Below are positions 15,117 to 28,500 of a stretch of 64,000 bases of DNA, piece by piece; the first letter of the stretch is position 1, and each line of letters begins with the position of its first letter. The DNA is taken from the NCBI RefSeq assembly GCF_041296385.1, contig NC_091014.1, positions 6,423,578 through 6,487,577 on the forward strand, given 5' to 3'. The notes under the pieces were generated by a model. That model did not search any database. It saw nothing but the letters and a program-made list of their open reading frames with translations, and had not been told where the DNA came from. Source of the stretch: Aphelocoma coerulescens. Its lineage: Eukaryota > Chordata > Aves > Passeriformes > Corvidae. A program made the translations under genes and the position numbers.

Positions 15117-15595
15117 GCTCTTACAATATTTGCCTTGTACTGATTCCCCTTGCTAATTGCAATCCATCCAGCGCTGTATTGGAAAGAAACATTTTAGTTG
15201 CATGATTTAATGCTTTTAGGTTGTCTTGGCTTTGCTGACTCATTGGTCAACCTTGAAAAATCAAAGCAGTGCAAGCATTGCAATGCCAGCAGAGGACTAG
15301 CAGGTTGCACAGGGGACTCTGTTACTGATTAGTGTCATTTTTTTTCCGAGTTGAAAGAGCTATTGTGTTTAAGGCCATGAGATTTAGAATTAGGAGTAAT
15401 TAAAAACCAAGGCTGCTGTCTTTATATTTTTTTAAATATGAAGGGCCCCGGGAGTCTCTGTAGTCATTAGAAAATCCTATTCTCGTGCTAAGCCTGTCCT
15501 TATAAGCAGTTCTGTTGTTGGCTTTCCTGAATGTAAAGTGGGATCTTGTAGATGATGAGAGGGGGGAAATATCATAAAGGCAGGGGAGAAGAAAA

Positions 15596-15617
15596 GTGTG
15601 TGTGTGTGTGTGTGTGT
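15596..15617. repeat. (GT)11 microsatellite
   Basis: Eleven uninterrupted GT units on the + strand, giving (GU)11 in the CELF2 precursor RNA. Confidence 0.95.
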
Positions 15618-16419
15618 TTGGGGGGCAGATATTTAGTGGTTGCATGGCTGCTTTGTAATGTGTCCTTAGCAACTGGCTTTCTACTCTAATGGGAAAAATA
15701 GATGGTGGGAAAGCATTCAAGGAAAGTGGGTCACATTTGATCCATGACCTAAAAGGAAAAGTGGGGGAAGGGAATAATCAGCTCAGATCATTAATGAGGT
15801 GAAAATTTATCCTTATAAAGCTCATTCATTGCACTGGGAAAAATTGCTGTTCTGGTGTCTTGGCTATGTGATAAAAAACACAGCTCCCACTCTCTGAAAA
15901 CACAACAATTGCTCTGTGGCTTTGTTTTAAGAGAGAGGGAAAAAACCAGAAAAAAGTTGTTTGTTTTAAACACTCTCCAGCAACACAATGATTAGACATG
16001 ACAGTTTGGCTGTGGGGCCTTCCTTTCAGTTCAGGAAAATGTAGAACAGAGCTGAGCTGTCCTTTCCTAGTAAAAATGAGGTCATTTGTAAAGCTTTGTG
16101 TACATTTCTGCAGCACTTGTGGAACAGAGCTCACCAAAACAGCTCTCCTGAAGCCTCATTCCTACCTCCACCAGTGCTCCCATTTTTAAGAAATGCAGGC
16201 CCATTGACCACATAAGATGAGGAATCAGAAGCTGTGATTTAGACGAAATGGCTCCTCAAGGATGTATAGTTTTGATTTAGCTGTCAGTGCGCTGCCGTTG
16301 CTGACTCCGAGCTTTTACAGCTGCGTGTGGCTACGGGGAAGCTCCTTGTAATCTGTTCCTTCTCCATGTGAGCTGTGTATGTGTTCTGAAACAAGCAAAA
16401 GTACTCTGTCAGCCCTGAT

Positions 16420-16660
16420 TATTCTCTCTGTTACTTATACAATGTATTGTATATATTATATTTGCTAATCCCTGTTGTTAATAAAAATGCCCCAGGCAAT
16501 TAAAATTTATTGAATAAGAATTTATTTTAATTTTTATAATAATTAATTTAACAGCTAATACTAATTTTCATACCCAACTATTTTTCTCCTACCAATCAAA
16601 TGCTATGTAGCTGCTAATATTTCAAGGTAGTTTTAATTAACGTCTCAGCCCTAGTGCAAG
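16420..16660. promoter_or_regulatory. Candidate AT-rich regulatory stretch
   Basis: This stretch is dense in TAAT/ATTA homeodomain-type cores (for example aattaatttaac, gctaatactaatttt, ttttaattaacg), has no repeat signature and no useful frame. Such stretches in large introns of developmental genes are often conserved enhancers. The sequence alone cannot show conservation, so this is only a candidate. Confidence 0.2.
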
Positions 16661-17157
16661 TCTATGGAAGAATGCATCATTGAATTAAATAAGAAAGGAT
16701 AGCAAGGCATCTACTGGATAAATGCCTAGAAAATACAGCGTAATGCGAGATGTGAGCTGGCACATTAGAGTTGCATTCCCTTCTACCTTGAAATTTCAGG
16801 GAATACATTCCCGTTCTGCCCAGGAAACCCCCCAAGACTGTCTGACCTTCTAGTAGAGCGGCAACTGTTTCAGCCAACTGTATTGATATTCAGTCCAATC
16901 ATGGAAAGATGGAAGCACAGACAATTAAAGAAGCATTAAAGATCTTGGGCTCATTAATGAAGGTGCTTGGTAGAAACCAGTAAATTAAAAATTCCAGACA
17001 TTATAGGCTAAGTGAACTCAGACCTGCTGCGTCCCTGTTGCAATCCGATTTAAACCCACAAAAGCAAAGCAAGCTGTCTCTGTGCATAAACTGGAAAGAA
17101 CTTAGAAGGTTCAAAATATCCCCAGAAATGAGATTAAAACCAAACGAGGTTAGATGT

Positions 17158-18016
17158 TGTTGCCAAAAACTTGATGTATTTTATTTAATAGTAGAGAGGC
17201 AAAGATAAGGGAAGAGGAAAGAGAGAAAGAAATGGAAAAAAGGAAGTGTGCATGGGGGGTGGGGCAACAGGGAGAGGTGACAGGGGTTAGGTGGAAGCGT
17301 ATCACCCATCCGAGGGTCCCAGTGACGTCTCGTTGCTCCCCTCCATCTGGTCTGCTGGTGGTGAGGGTCACCTGTTGCCACCGTGGCCACGCCACTACAT
17401 GGTGCCACACGCCACCACACGCCGCCACACGCCGAAGAGTACAGAAATCCATGGATTAATATACACTTTGTGCCAGGTGGGCACGCCCACGTGTCTTTCT
17501 TACAGGGGCTAGCTTGACACACTGTCCCTTGCAACACTGAGGGTCTGTTGCATCATCTCTGGTGCAGGGTCTGAGGCCCCCTTTGAGGGGGGCCCCTGTG
17601 ATGGGCCATGTCACCCCCTCCTGCTGTAGATAAGTTTCCTTCCCCCCGGTGAGGACCCCTCAGCTGGGCTCCTCTGCACAGCTGGAGGATGGGCAGTCAC
17701 TGCGCCTCTGACCAGAGGCTTTTCCAACACACACCCAAAGCCTCTCCTCCCTTCGGCCCTTTGGTGGATAGTCTGTGCAAGCCTGGCAGCTGATAGCCCT
17801 GGGGCTGTGGTCCTCATCCTGGAGGTGTTAAGCTTGTGCTTTGTGAATGTCCCCAGCCCTGAGTTGTTACTTTATCTTCATCATCGAGCAGTGTCAGGCC
17901 TCAGTCAGGGCCCCATTCAGGGTGTGGTAGCCTTCTCTGCAGCTTTTGGAATACAGTTTTAAAAGTCCTTTAAGAAAATGTTTAAGTCATAAAATATAAT
18001 ATTTCAGTCTCTGACA
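17158..18016 (-). mobile_element. Probable solo LTR of an endogenous retrovirus, minus strand
   Basis: Read on the minus strand, an ~859-bp segment starts TGTCAGAGACTGAAATATTA and ends TTTTTGGCAACA, so it has TG...CA termini of LTR type. An AATAAA polyadenylation signal lies 22 nt before the 3' end (+ strand 17180-17185). The interior (about 17230-17930) is sharply GC- and CpG-richer than the AT-rich intron around it, which supports an insertion. No gag/pol/env-like frame or primer-binding site was recognised beside it, so a solo LTR fits. I could not find a clean target-site duplication (gatgt on the left against gtccc on the right), and an alternative outer boundary near 18087 is possible. 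The call rests on structure, not on a recognised family consensus. Confidence 0.5.
17404..17433. repeat. CpG-rich 10-bp minisatellite (~3 copies)
   Basis: The units gccacacgcc, accacacgcc and gccacacgcc follow each other without a gap inside the LTR-like element, after a related 'ggccacgccactacatggt'. It explains some of the odd His/Arg/Thr-rich open frames in this area. Confidence 0.75.
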
Positions 18017-21000
18017 GTCCCCTTCTCCCCTTTATTTCTTGACTGTCTATTAAGATAGTCTGAGAGTTCCTGTCATGTTTCCTAACATATGAAAATATTA
18101 GGAAAAAATCTGGGCTTACAAATAAAATTAGGTCTGCTACTTAGAAAGCAGGCAGCGTTGTTTGGGGCCTCAGAGACGCTCCTGCAATGCAAATAGTAGT
18201 AGTGGCTTTGGAAAGTACTTTACTTCTGCTGTATTTCATAATATTCAAACACCGCCTTTAAAAGAAAAATTAGAATTGCATCAAGTTAAAAAAATATATC
18301 ATGAAAGGGTTGTTGTTTTTTTCCTTTAATAACATAATGGTTTGGCATTTATGTAGTGGTTTCCTCTGAGTGTTTTAGAATTCTTTGTTGGGATGGGATC
18401 ATAATTCAAAGGTGAGGGAGATAAACACAGCAAAGGGAAGATACTTATGAAAGAGTGTGGCTGAGAAACAGGTTTTTTTGTTGCATAGTTCTCTGCTCTG
18501 TACCATTAGACACACTTCCCAGCTTTGTTCTTCTATTAGATTTCGTCTTCTCTGAAGGATGGTTATAGCAAGAAAACTGACGTGCCTTAAAATAATCTGT
18601 GAGTAATACCCCTCTCAATGAATTTGAAATTGCTCGAGTGAAGCTCTGTGCTCGGTGTTGAGAGCTGACCTGCTGCCCAGCTGGTGGCTGCCTATCCTAA
18701 GTTATTGTGTGGGCACAGGGCACAGATATCCTTCCCTGCCTTAGACCAGAAGGAGCACAAATCCACAGCTCTCCGGTGGTGGCAGTCAGAATGAAAATTC
18801 AGGCTTCATCGTTTCTTTCTCCATATCTCTTACTTACAGTGACAAGCCCAGCAGGTTCAGCCTTCAAATCATTAAAATAAATGCTCATATTATTACAATC
18901 CCATATTTGATGCTTGGATTCCCCTTGGTTTCTTGTATCAGGCAGCTGAGACCTGTGAGCTTCAAGTCTGTATTCTTCCATTGCCAGCATCCTGGTCCCT
19001 CCAACTGCCCTGGGGCAGGTTCTTCCCTTTTCCCATCTGTTGAGAGAAGGTGCCGATGACCATACAGAGAAGGTTTATATGAAAAAACAGTTGGAAAAGG
19101 GCTAGAGATCTTAGGGAACCACATGGTGTTACTAATCCTCCAGCTTTCCAAAGACTTGTCATCACAAATAAGAGTTTTCCACTTTCAGGGGCAGGAGGGA
19201 AGGAGAAAAAAGAAGGAAAGAAATTAACCCTGTGGTGTGATGACAGAGATTTCTATAAATCACACTGCGTTTCACACTGCTGCTGACAGCCAGCCAAACC
19301 TGAGCTGGCCAAGTTTCCACAGGTCGAGCATGTTACAAGGAGCTTAAAAATATATCCACAACTGTTTAACTACCTTTTCTCTTGGACAAGGGTATTGGAG
19401 TTAAGAGTCTTTGTATATTATGGGGTCGTCAAAATTATGTGGATGGTATTTCTGGTTTTTTTTCCCCATCTCCTCTTTTCCCATTTCTTCTGTAAAAGTG
19501 CCAGCAAATCCCTAAGACCTGGGTTCATTTTTGCTTGTGAATAAAACCTCCAGAGCAAATAAATATCCACTAGGATTAGATTTTGTCCAAAGACTACATT
19601 TTAGAAGTTATCTCAACCTTTTAATTTTTTCCTTCTGCAATTATTTATGATGACCTTAAAAACATGGACTTTTGGCAACTTTTCAAGCTGTATTCTCTTT
19701 TCCATTTGGCAAAACAGTTCAGAATGGCAGCTCTCTTTTTTTTCTATGTTTTCCCAATGCTGCATTTGCACAGAGTGCCCTTCAAACTCACAATTAAAAG
19801 GTCTTTGAAGTCAGATGTGTCCCCATAAATGACTGCCATATGACTTGGGAAGTCTGTGTACATGTGTGTGTGCTAGGGTGTATTTTTGTTAGGCTTTTTC
19901 AGGATATGTTTATTAGGAAAATTTAAACCAGTTTTTCTCATTTTGTTTGTTTGAATGATGCCTTTAAGGGGGGAGTTGCTCCTTTCCTAATTATGTGTAG
20001 TTGTTTATTTTCTTGTGAGCTTCAAAAGAACAGCACAACCAGCAGAGCAAAACATCTTATTTGCAATAATAGAGAAAAAATAAGGGACTAAATTAAATCT
20101 TAAACTATAATGAGGGTTTACTTTAAAAGCTCAGATTTGTTGTTGACTACTTGTCTGCTGGTGCTACTGACCTCTTGTATAGCAGGGCTCTCTTTGGATG
20201 TAAAAGTAAAACTGTTTGTAACCCAAAATACAAAGGAAAATGAATCCTTTGAAGATGCTAGAAAACACATTGCAGTGGAATTTAGAGATTTCAATAAGTG
20301 AGAAATTAAGACAAATTGGCCTGTTTTGCAGTGCGTACAATGCGTTCCACACGGCACACGTTTGGTTTTTTCCATTAAAAATTGCTCAGTATTCTGCCTT
20401 CACATCCAGTTTCTTTTCTTTAATTTACATATTGTGGTTGCATGTCTGGTGGGAGCTGGTTCTGCCACCATTTGACCCTGGCAGATGCGTGTAAGCCTTG
20501 CCCATCTGAAGTTGAAGCCGGACTCAAGTTTTACTTATTATTCTGTCTTCCATGAAGCTGGCAGGGATATTTGTGCTGCTACATAGAATCAACTACCACT
20601 AGAGGTTTTAGATGTTTTCCCCCTCCCCCAGAAAGCACTAGAGTGAGTTATAAGTATATTGAAAACTCACTGGGGAAAATCACTTTCTAACTATTGACAT
20701 TTTAGTGGCAATCTAATGAGGTACTTAGATTTTTCTCATTTGTTATATTGAGGAGCAGTTAGAAAAGAGTCAGAAAAAGGGAAACTTTTGGATTTTTTTA
20801 AGTTTCCTTGTAATGCAATTTATAAAAAAACCCCTCTATTGATTTTGTATTTGTCCAGCAATCTGATCAGAGCTGAGATCTGCTTAGCAGAAAGACTGGG
20901 CACTTCTACAACTCCCTTTTCTGCCCCCTAAAACCTGTCTGAATAAAGATGACTTCTCCCTGAAGACCTGGGAAGTGTTTTCCAGACAACATTCATGTTT

Positions 21001-24000
21001 TCCTTTACTAAACAAGCAGAATTTAGACGAGGTAGGAGGAGCAGAGGTGTTTTGAGGAGAGGAGGGGAAAAAGAGCAAAACAACTCTGCCTGCAGTCCCG
21101 CTTCCCTTGCTATATTTTTCATTGAAATGGCAAAGTCAGCTTGTTTCCTGTCCTACATACAGATTTTTGGTTGAGCTACAGCTTCATCAGGTTATACTTC
21201 CCAGTTACATTTGAGAGTTTCCCCACAGTTCCTGAAGTTTTTCCTGCTCACATGCTTTAACATCAAGCCTTTGGAGGGAAGAAGATTTTCTTCTTTGCTT
21301 GTATGTTTAAGATTTCACCTTCCTCTACTGCTGAACCAAGCCTGATCCTGATTTTCAGTTTCAGCATTTAATCTGTAGCCCCTCTAACACTCTTCTAATA
21401 CCAGAACCTTGTTTTCAAAGATGGAGGAGGAGGAGATGGGAGGATTGACACTACCTGAAAGAGTTACACAGGCAGGCAAGGGACTACAATTCCCAAGGCC
21501 AGATAGTGGGATGAGTAGAGAGAGGACCAACCTCTAGCACCTCTTGGTTGTCCAGACAGAGGCAATACTGCCTCATTAATAGGCAGTGAATATCTTAGCA
21601 CATTTTATCCACCTGCAAAAATTTCTGTGTCGTTCTCTGGGGTAGGATTGCCCCACTCCTGCCCTATTCCTGGCCTCTGATAGACTGCCAAAATGAACCC
21701 TCAAGTACAGGAGTAGCCAAACTCTTTTGCCTTCCCTTGGCAGGGTGGAAGTCCGCCCTGGCCAAATGAAGAGCTTGACTCATTGAAATAAAGCAGGATG
21801 AGCTGCATTTCCTTCTGTTCTGCAGAAATCCTCTTTGACCTCCAGTTCACCGAAACCTTTCCATCTGTCAGAAGAAAAAAGTTGGCTACAGCCCTTCAGA
21901 GATGACTGGCAGCTTCTCCAGCTTTTACAGGCTTGGTTAGCACAGAAGCAGATCAAGACCACACCATGCTGTCATCTGAAGTGCTCACGGCTGTTGCCCC
22001 AGTTCAACTCATCATGTATCAAGATGTGGTGGAGCAGCCACCCCGCTCTGAGCACGAGCGACACCCGAGAGCTCTGGAGGCCGCGCTGGTCTGCGCGCTA
22101 TTCGTGTTTCCACTGAGGTCGGCATCTTTCTAACAGCCCACTGCAGCTGTATTTGCGCATTATGAAATCGCAGCTTCAAAGTGCCTGGTGAAGCAGATCC
22201 TTGCAGCCCCTCGCTGTAAGGAAACAAGAGTCACACCATGCAGGAATATGTCTGCGTGTGTCAGCAAAGTGCCTTTTCAGCCTGATAGCTGAGTGCAAAA
22301 ATTTCAAGAGGAATCAGGAAATTAAATTTCAAATACACATCTCTTCTGTTTGTTAGGGATTCATCCTTTCACATAGATGCGACGTTCCATTGTGTGTCTT
22401 GTATCATCTATATACACAATTTCATTTTAATTTTTTAATATTGTCTTTCCCTGTTGTTGGGATTTTTTTTCTCTCTTTTTCTGGACAGGTTATACATATG
22501 CTAATAGAAATATGCCTATTATTTGAAGCATAGTTCTGCTTGTCAATGAAGCTTCATTAACACTGTTATCACTGCCTGACATTTATCTTATAATTTTCCA
22601 GAGTTGACTGTTACATCTCCATGGAAACCCAAATTGCAATTGAAACAAGTGAGATAATAAAGGCATCCACAGAGGATTGACAGTATGCAAGTCCACAGTG
22701 TTTGCAGGCTACATTTGTTTATAGTTCCTTAGATAAATCCCTTGCAGTGAAGATTTTTATTACCTGTTTCCTATCTTTCCATGACTACTGCTTATTGCAA
22801 GGTTTAGAGTAACGCGCTTTTTTTTATTTTGCTTTTTAATTAGAGCAATAAATTTTATTGGACTCAGCAAGGGAGGCACTGAAGATGTAAATTATGAAGT
22901 GATTTTTCTGGAATGAAATATGAAGTTTATTATATATGAATTTGGCACTGTATAGTCTAAGGCATTCTTATGTTGATTTGCTGGGGGTTTTTTAAGGAGA
23001 CAAAACTTAGGATCATGGACTCTTTTGATTTGCTGACTCTTGCAATATGCAAGAAGGATCTCTGTTTTTCTGTACCTAAGGACTTGAGCTCTCTTAAGTT
23101 CGTGACTTTAAATCAATTTAGATGGTGCCTCAAAGCAAAGAGTCATGAAACTGGAGTGGGTCCAGAGTGAATTAATCTGAAATTAATTTGATTTTGAAAG
23201 GCTCCATCTGGCTGTGTTTGGAAGAGGCATTTATACAGATATATAAACAAATGATCATCTGTATTCTATATGCCAGATGTGGCATCAAAAAAATGAAGAA
23301 ATGGTTTAAAAAAAAAGAATCAGCTGAGGGGGATTTTGCTATAATGATGCTCAACTTGTTGAAATCACAATTGCATCACACTTTGGACAATGATCTTTTC
23401 TTATATTCAGATTTGTAAAAGGGGAGAGCATGGCTGAGCTTGATAGAATTTTTTGTTTTAAGGAAGAAAATTGAATGTCACAGCTTGCTCTAATGGTCTA
23501 TTTGAGATCTAACCAAAACTGGCTAAACAAAATTGGCTGTGCCCTTAACACAAGCAGGGCTGTGATCTTCCATTCCCTTTTTAAGGAAACTATTCAGGTA
23601 AAGCAGCCACGGGCCTCATTCTCTTTGGACAGGGCTTTTGGGCCCATGAAAATCATTCCCTGCACTTTGTAGAGCTCAGCTGGAACCAGGCCTGAGCATT
23701 TGTGTACGTACACACATGAGTGCCAGTCTTGAAAAACACTGGACTGTAAATGACTTCTTGCAATAATCAGTTGATTTTAGCACACAGAAATGGCTTCATT
23801 TCAAAACAAATGTTTGGAGAACACCTTTCCTATGCCCTCCATCTCGACTCCAGGACAGAGTTTGCCATGAACTAATAAGACCTTGCAAATTTCATAAAAA
23901 CGTGCAGAAAATTGCCAGCCTGGCTACAAAACTTGGTGAAATAGTCATGTCAGTAATTATCAAGTAAAAGAAAAAAAATACTTTGAAACCTTCATTGCTA

Positions 24001-24765
24001 TCTTTGAAGTTTTTTGGAGGGCAAAGAAAGAAGGGAATTGAGTAGCAACTTTGTAAATTTGGAGCAGTAAGTGTTTGGAATAGGGAGAGAGAGACTGAGG
24101 TTGTTGACAAGAAAACAGATGGTTCTACATGTCCTGAATTTTAAAAGCCTGGTACTATTCTAATTCAGTTGTTGACATGTCACCAATACATAAGCATTTG
24201 GGTGTAATCAAATAACTGTTGTGATTTTTAAAAAAATAATACTGATAAATGTTTCCTGCCACACAGAAGGAAGAAGAGTGCTTCGTTGCAAATGTGTGTA
24301 ATCAGCAAGGCAAGGCATTAATAATCCACACCATTAATACTGAGTAGTCAGCTACTCCAGGCTCAACTTCATGTGAAAAAGTGCATCAATCCATGCTCCA
24401 AAATTATAATGGAATTGTTCAGGTGCATAAGCTCACTCTCATGTTACTGTCCAGCTTACAGTGATGCAGATAGAAAAAAACCCTTTTCAATTAGAGCCCC
24501 TTTTAGACAGAGCACAAATATTAATGCCTCAAAGAGATTACAAATGAGAAAGTTGCTGAGGAGCACAAGAAGAGTGGAACAGTAAGTTGCAGTAGTCACC
24601 ATAACAGAGGTTAGTTTAGACACAGACAAATTATAAATTAGAAGCCTTTGTTAATCCTAAACTCTCCAGGTCAAAACCAGATGTGCAGGTGCCCATCTGG
24701 GAGTTGGTCAACAGAAAACAGATATTTAAAACTCATGACCTAGGTATTTGTTGGACTTTTCACTG

Positions 24766-25043
24766 GGCGTATGGTGATAGAACAAGGGGGAGTGGTGTTA
24801 AACAGAGAGAGGGCAGGTTTAGTTAGGTATAAGGAAAAAATTCTTCATTGTGAGGGTGTTGAGGCACTGGCACAGGTTGCCCAGTGAAGCTGTGGATGCC
24901 CCATCACTGGAGGTGTTCAAGAAAAGACAGGATGGGGCTTAGAGCAACCTGGTCTAGTGGAAGGTGCCCCTGCCCATGGCAGGGGAGTTGGAGTAGATGG
25001 TCTTTAAGGTCTTTTCCAACCAAAACCATTCTGTGATTTTCTG
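24766..25043 (+). mobile_element. CR1 LINE, 3' end fragment
   Basis: The motifs run in CR1 order: a run ending 'ataaggaaaaaattcttcat', 'gtgagggtgttgaggcactg', 'gcacaggttgcccagtgaag', 'ggatgccccatcactggagg', 'agagcaacctggtctagtgg', a 'gcccctgcccatggcagg' segment, then 'aaaaccattctgtgat'. It is well preserved for about 278 bp, in the CELF2 sense orientation, and 5'-truncated. Confidence 0.92.
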
Positions 25044-25501
25044 TCCTAACTCTCATGGGACTTTCCTTAGAAATGCACCTACCTTACACCTGATGAAGAT
25101 AGACCCAATCTTGTTTAAGCATTTCATGTATAGAACAAATTCTGCCCAGAAAGCAAAAATGAATTATTGGGTGATTGCCTAAGCTGAGCTTTATGTTGCA
25201 GAACATTATTTTTTAGCAGACCTCATCATACCTTGAACTAATTATATCCCAAAGCCTACAGCAGCCTGGAAGAACAAAGGTTGGGGCTTACATAGGCTCT
25301 TATTTTATATCTTCAAGTACTTACTTTTAGTCATTCTTATCATGTGTCCCAGAAATTTGTGATTCTTGTCTGTACTTGAATAAGAGGGGAAACAAATTCA
25401 AAGCAGTCGGGGTGGGGTGGCTTTGACTTTCTTCAGCCATTGAAGGGCAGGCATCTTTCACTGGCTGTTGAGCTTCTACTAGTTTCAGTTTAGTAAAATC
25501 T

Positions 25502-25551
25502 ATAGGCCACTGTAGGCAAATCCTTAAAGGTACTGAAAATAGGCCACTGTA
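25502..25551. repeat. 13-bp direct repeat, two copies
   Basis: ATAGGCCACTGTA occurs at 25502-25514 and at 25539-25551, 37 bp apart. It has no obvious link to the CR1 copy 460 bp upstream. Confidence 0.7.
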
Positions 25552-28500
25552 AGTTTTATCAGCATAAACAAAAAGATGCTGCCCAGTTCAGACGTGTACA
25601 GATGGTGTGTTTAATTGTTTGCTTCCGCTATTAGATGAACTAGCAGTGGTATTTAATTGGTTTCCAAAATAGAAGACTCTAAAAAACAAACCTCTTCCCC
25701 TCCCTGTTTGCTTTCACTTCTGTGCTCGTTCACTCTTGTTTACATATATTTTAACTCGTATGAGTTGCTCCACTCACAGCACACGCACATCATTAAGCAC
25801 TACTGCATGTTCTAAAAAATAATATGCATGATAAAGAATAAAAAATAGGTCCATACAGCAGCAGTAAGAGTTGAGATAGTCTGAAACATGTAGGACTTTT
25901 TTTTCTTAAGGTGTGTTTGCATGTAAGGGGGATTTTTTTGAAGGTGTGATATACCAGATGTCCAAAGCTTTTGCAAAGTTGCTTGACTCTATGGTTTCAG
26001 GAAGAATTACTAACAGCACGAGATTAGAATAACTTCTTTTGGTAGGTTTAAACATGTACACAAGGAGTATCCAGGGTTTAGGCTGAAACCCTTGCCTTAA
26101 ATCAAACTGGTTTGTAATAGAGGCAGTGCAGGAACACAGGCTGAACACCTGAAGAGCCACCCACCTCTGGAGGTGAATATTTAAGTTTGGTGAGCAGAAC
26201 TCTGTGGGCTAATTTTAGGAAGTCGAGAAGCCTTTAAGCACAAAGGAGTGTATGTGCACCTCCAGCTGAAAAGGGAACTGCATTTTAATGTAGCTCTTAC
26301 TATGATTTCCTTTTGTATCCTTGATTTCTTTCTGTGATAGTGGTGAGGAATCTGCATCTATACCTCTAAGAAATAACATGTTTTATCTCAGGTGGGTTCA
26401 GCTCCCTTCTGATGTTTCTCTAGTCTGTATTTTGTTCAGTACTTTTTCCAATTCATATTGCCCTTAGTATCATGCAGTCTGACCTATCTGCTTGAAAGGC
26501 AACTTCCCTCTGCTGCTCCTTCTCCCAGCCCAAATTTCTTACCCATAAAAATATTTTCAAGGTAGGAATTTTTTTTTCCCCTCAGATTTTCAGATCTTTT
26601 TCCCTCTGGGGTAAAATGATGCCTCCTTACCTTACCTAAGATTTGCATTTGAGGTGTTAAAGTGATCACATGTACTAAATTTGGAATTAATCAGAAAACA
26701 AGTATTCCCTATACTAACAGTGGTTTACTATGGTTTGTATGATCTACTACATGGAGAGAGTTAGCAAAGCTGAGCTACAAGAAATCACTGATTTCACCAG
26801 AAAAATGACTGTAAATTTTGAATTATCAAGGCAGTAAAAAGTAGCTCGTTGTCTTAAGAAAAATTACATGTTTAGAGATAATTTCTGTCAATGTGGCGGC
26901 AACACAGGGAAAAACATCTTTACATTTACCACTGAGTGCTTACACGAGCACTTGAGTATTGTTAACTACCAAGAAGAATGAAATCTGAGCATTGTATGTC
27001 AGGTATTAAAGCCATCAGGATTTTCGTGTAGTTCATGTGTGTGTGAGTGCAAGTGCGGTTGCTCTCTGCTGGGTGGATGAAGAATTGCTCATCTCTTTGT
27101 TAAAGTCTTTATGGGGCTGTGAGATGGATTGCAAGTCTTACAGCTGCTCAGTTGTTAGCCCTGCTGATGGGTGCAGGGAAGCCTGGTGATAATTATTTTG
27201 TAGACTTTACTGCCTACATAGGACTGAACATCCTGAGGTTTTTTTCATTGGGCATGATTTCAGGGTCATTTAGCAATTGCTGTTTAGGATATGTGTTACT
27301 TAATAATAATTATAAGTGTTATTAGAGTCTAACAGTTCTGCCAAAAACTGTTGTCGACAACACGCTACAGCAGAAGCAGTTAATGATTTTTGAAACATCA
27401 TCTTTCCTTCGAGCTGCTTTTGAGCAAGTGTGCTGCGAAAATGCTGATGGGCCAGAAAGCATCTGGAGATGACTTTTTTTTCCCCCAAAACACAGAGACC
27501 TGGTCATTTACGGCTTAAAAATGTTGCACAGCTTCTTTTTCTATTTGTCAGAGGTTCTGGCCCTTATTTTGCTGGCCAAAATCCAATGTAGGTAATTACC
27601 TTCTGTGTCTATAAATTGCAACCCCCTGCAGTTTTCAATTGTGTACGGTATTGTTCTATCCTTCCTGGCTGAAATTGTTGTGTGATAATGCTCCATGTCA
27701 TTAAACAGCTACCGTCTGTCACCTTACGATGAAGTCATTCCTCTCTAAACAATGAGTTTATAAAGCCCTTTTGGGTCCTTCTAGATAAAATTTGCTCATA
27801 AACCAGCAATTATGATCTTTGGAGTACAGTAAGATGATGCTTGGCTGTCTCTCTTGACAGCAGTCAGAAGCCTTCAAACGGGTGTTGTCTCTTTTGTCAG
27901 CTTGTGTGATATCCTGGCAGTGATGCCACAGCTCAGATGTAAATACTTCATTACTATAAAACCTTGGTGCCTGTAGATACCTCTGCACTGGGTTGGATTT
28001 AGTTGTCATTACATTTGGAACTCGTTTGTTATCATGTTCTTGTTCTGTTGGCTCTTAGAGGGAACTTGAATGTCTTAGACCATGGAACATGAAAAATGCA
28101 AATCCTCAGCAAAATGGTAAAACCACAATAATAGGGTGAGGATTGCAATATAAATTAACCAAAAAAGAACAGTATGAAGGTTCTGGGTAGGGTTAAAAAT
28201 AGATTTGAAAACAGGTCTCATGTAACTCCGTTTGGCCCCATTAACAGCTGTTTTTCAGCACCTGACTTGACACTGGGATCATTAATGGAAATGAACGTGG
28301 ATTAATGCCAAAGCTCTTAATGGTGATGAATTTAAGAGAGTCTGTTTTGATTCAGACGCTATTTTGGAAGGCTACCTCTCTGTCCTCAGTGGTCAGTTCA
28401 CTTTTAGCAGTCCTGCAGTAATTAAAGATATGAATGGGAGAGACCGAGAGGGCATCTACTAGGTTTTTTTCCGGTGCTCCTGCTGAAGCAGCAGGGATAT

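Noticed and set aside
17150..17537. Several overlapping frames in both directions near 17.3 kb
   Set aside because: GC-rich DNA has fewer stops; these frames follow the minisatellite and LTR-like block, and none resembles a retroviral protein.
21567..21587. ACTGCCT/AGGCAGT 7-bp inverted repeat
   Set aside because: Short stem with a 7-nt loop is expected by chance in 64 kb.
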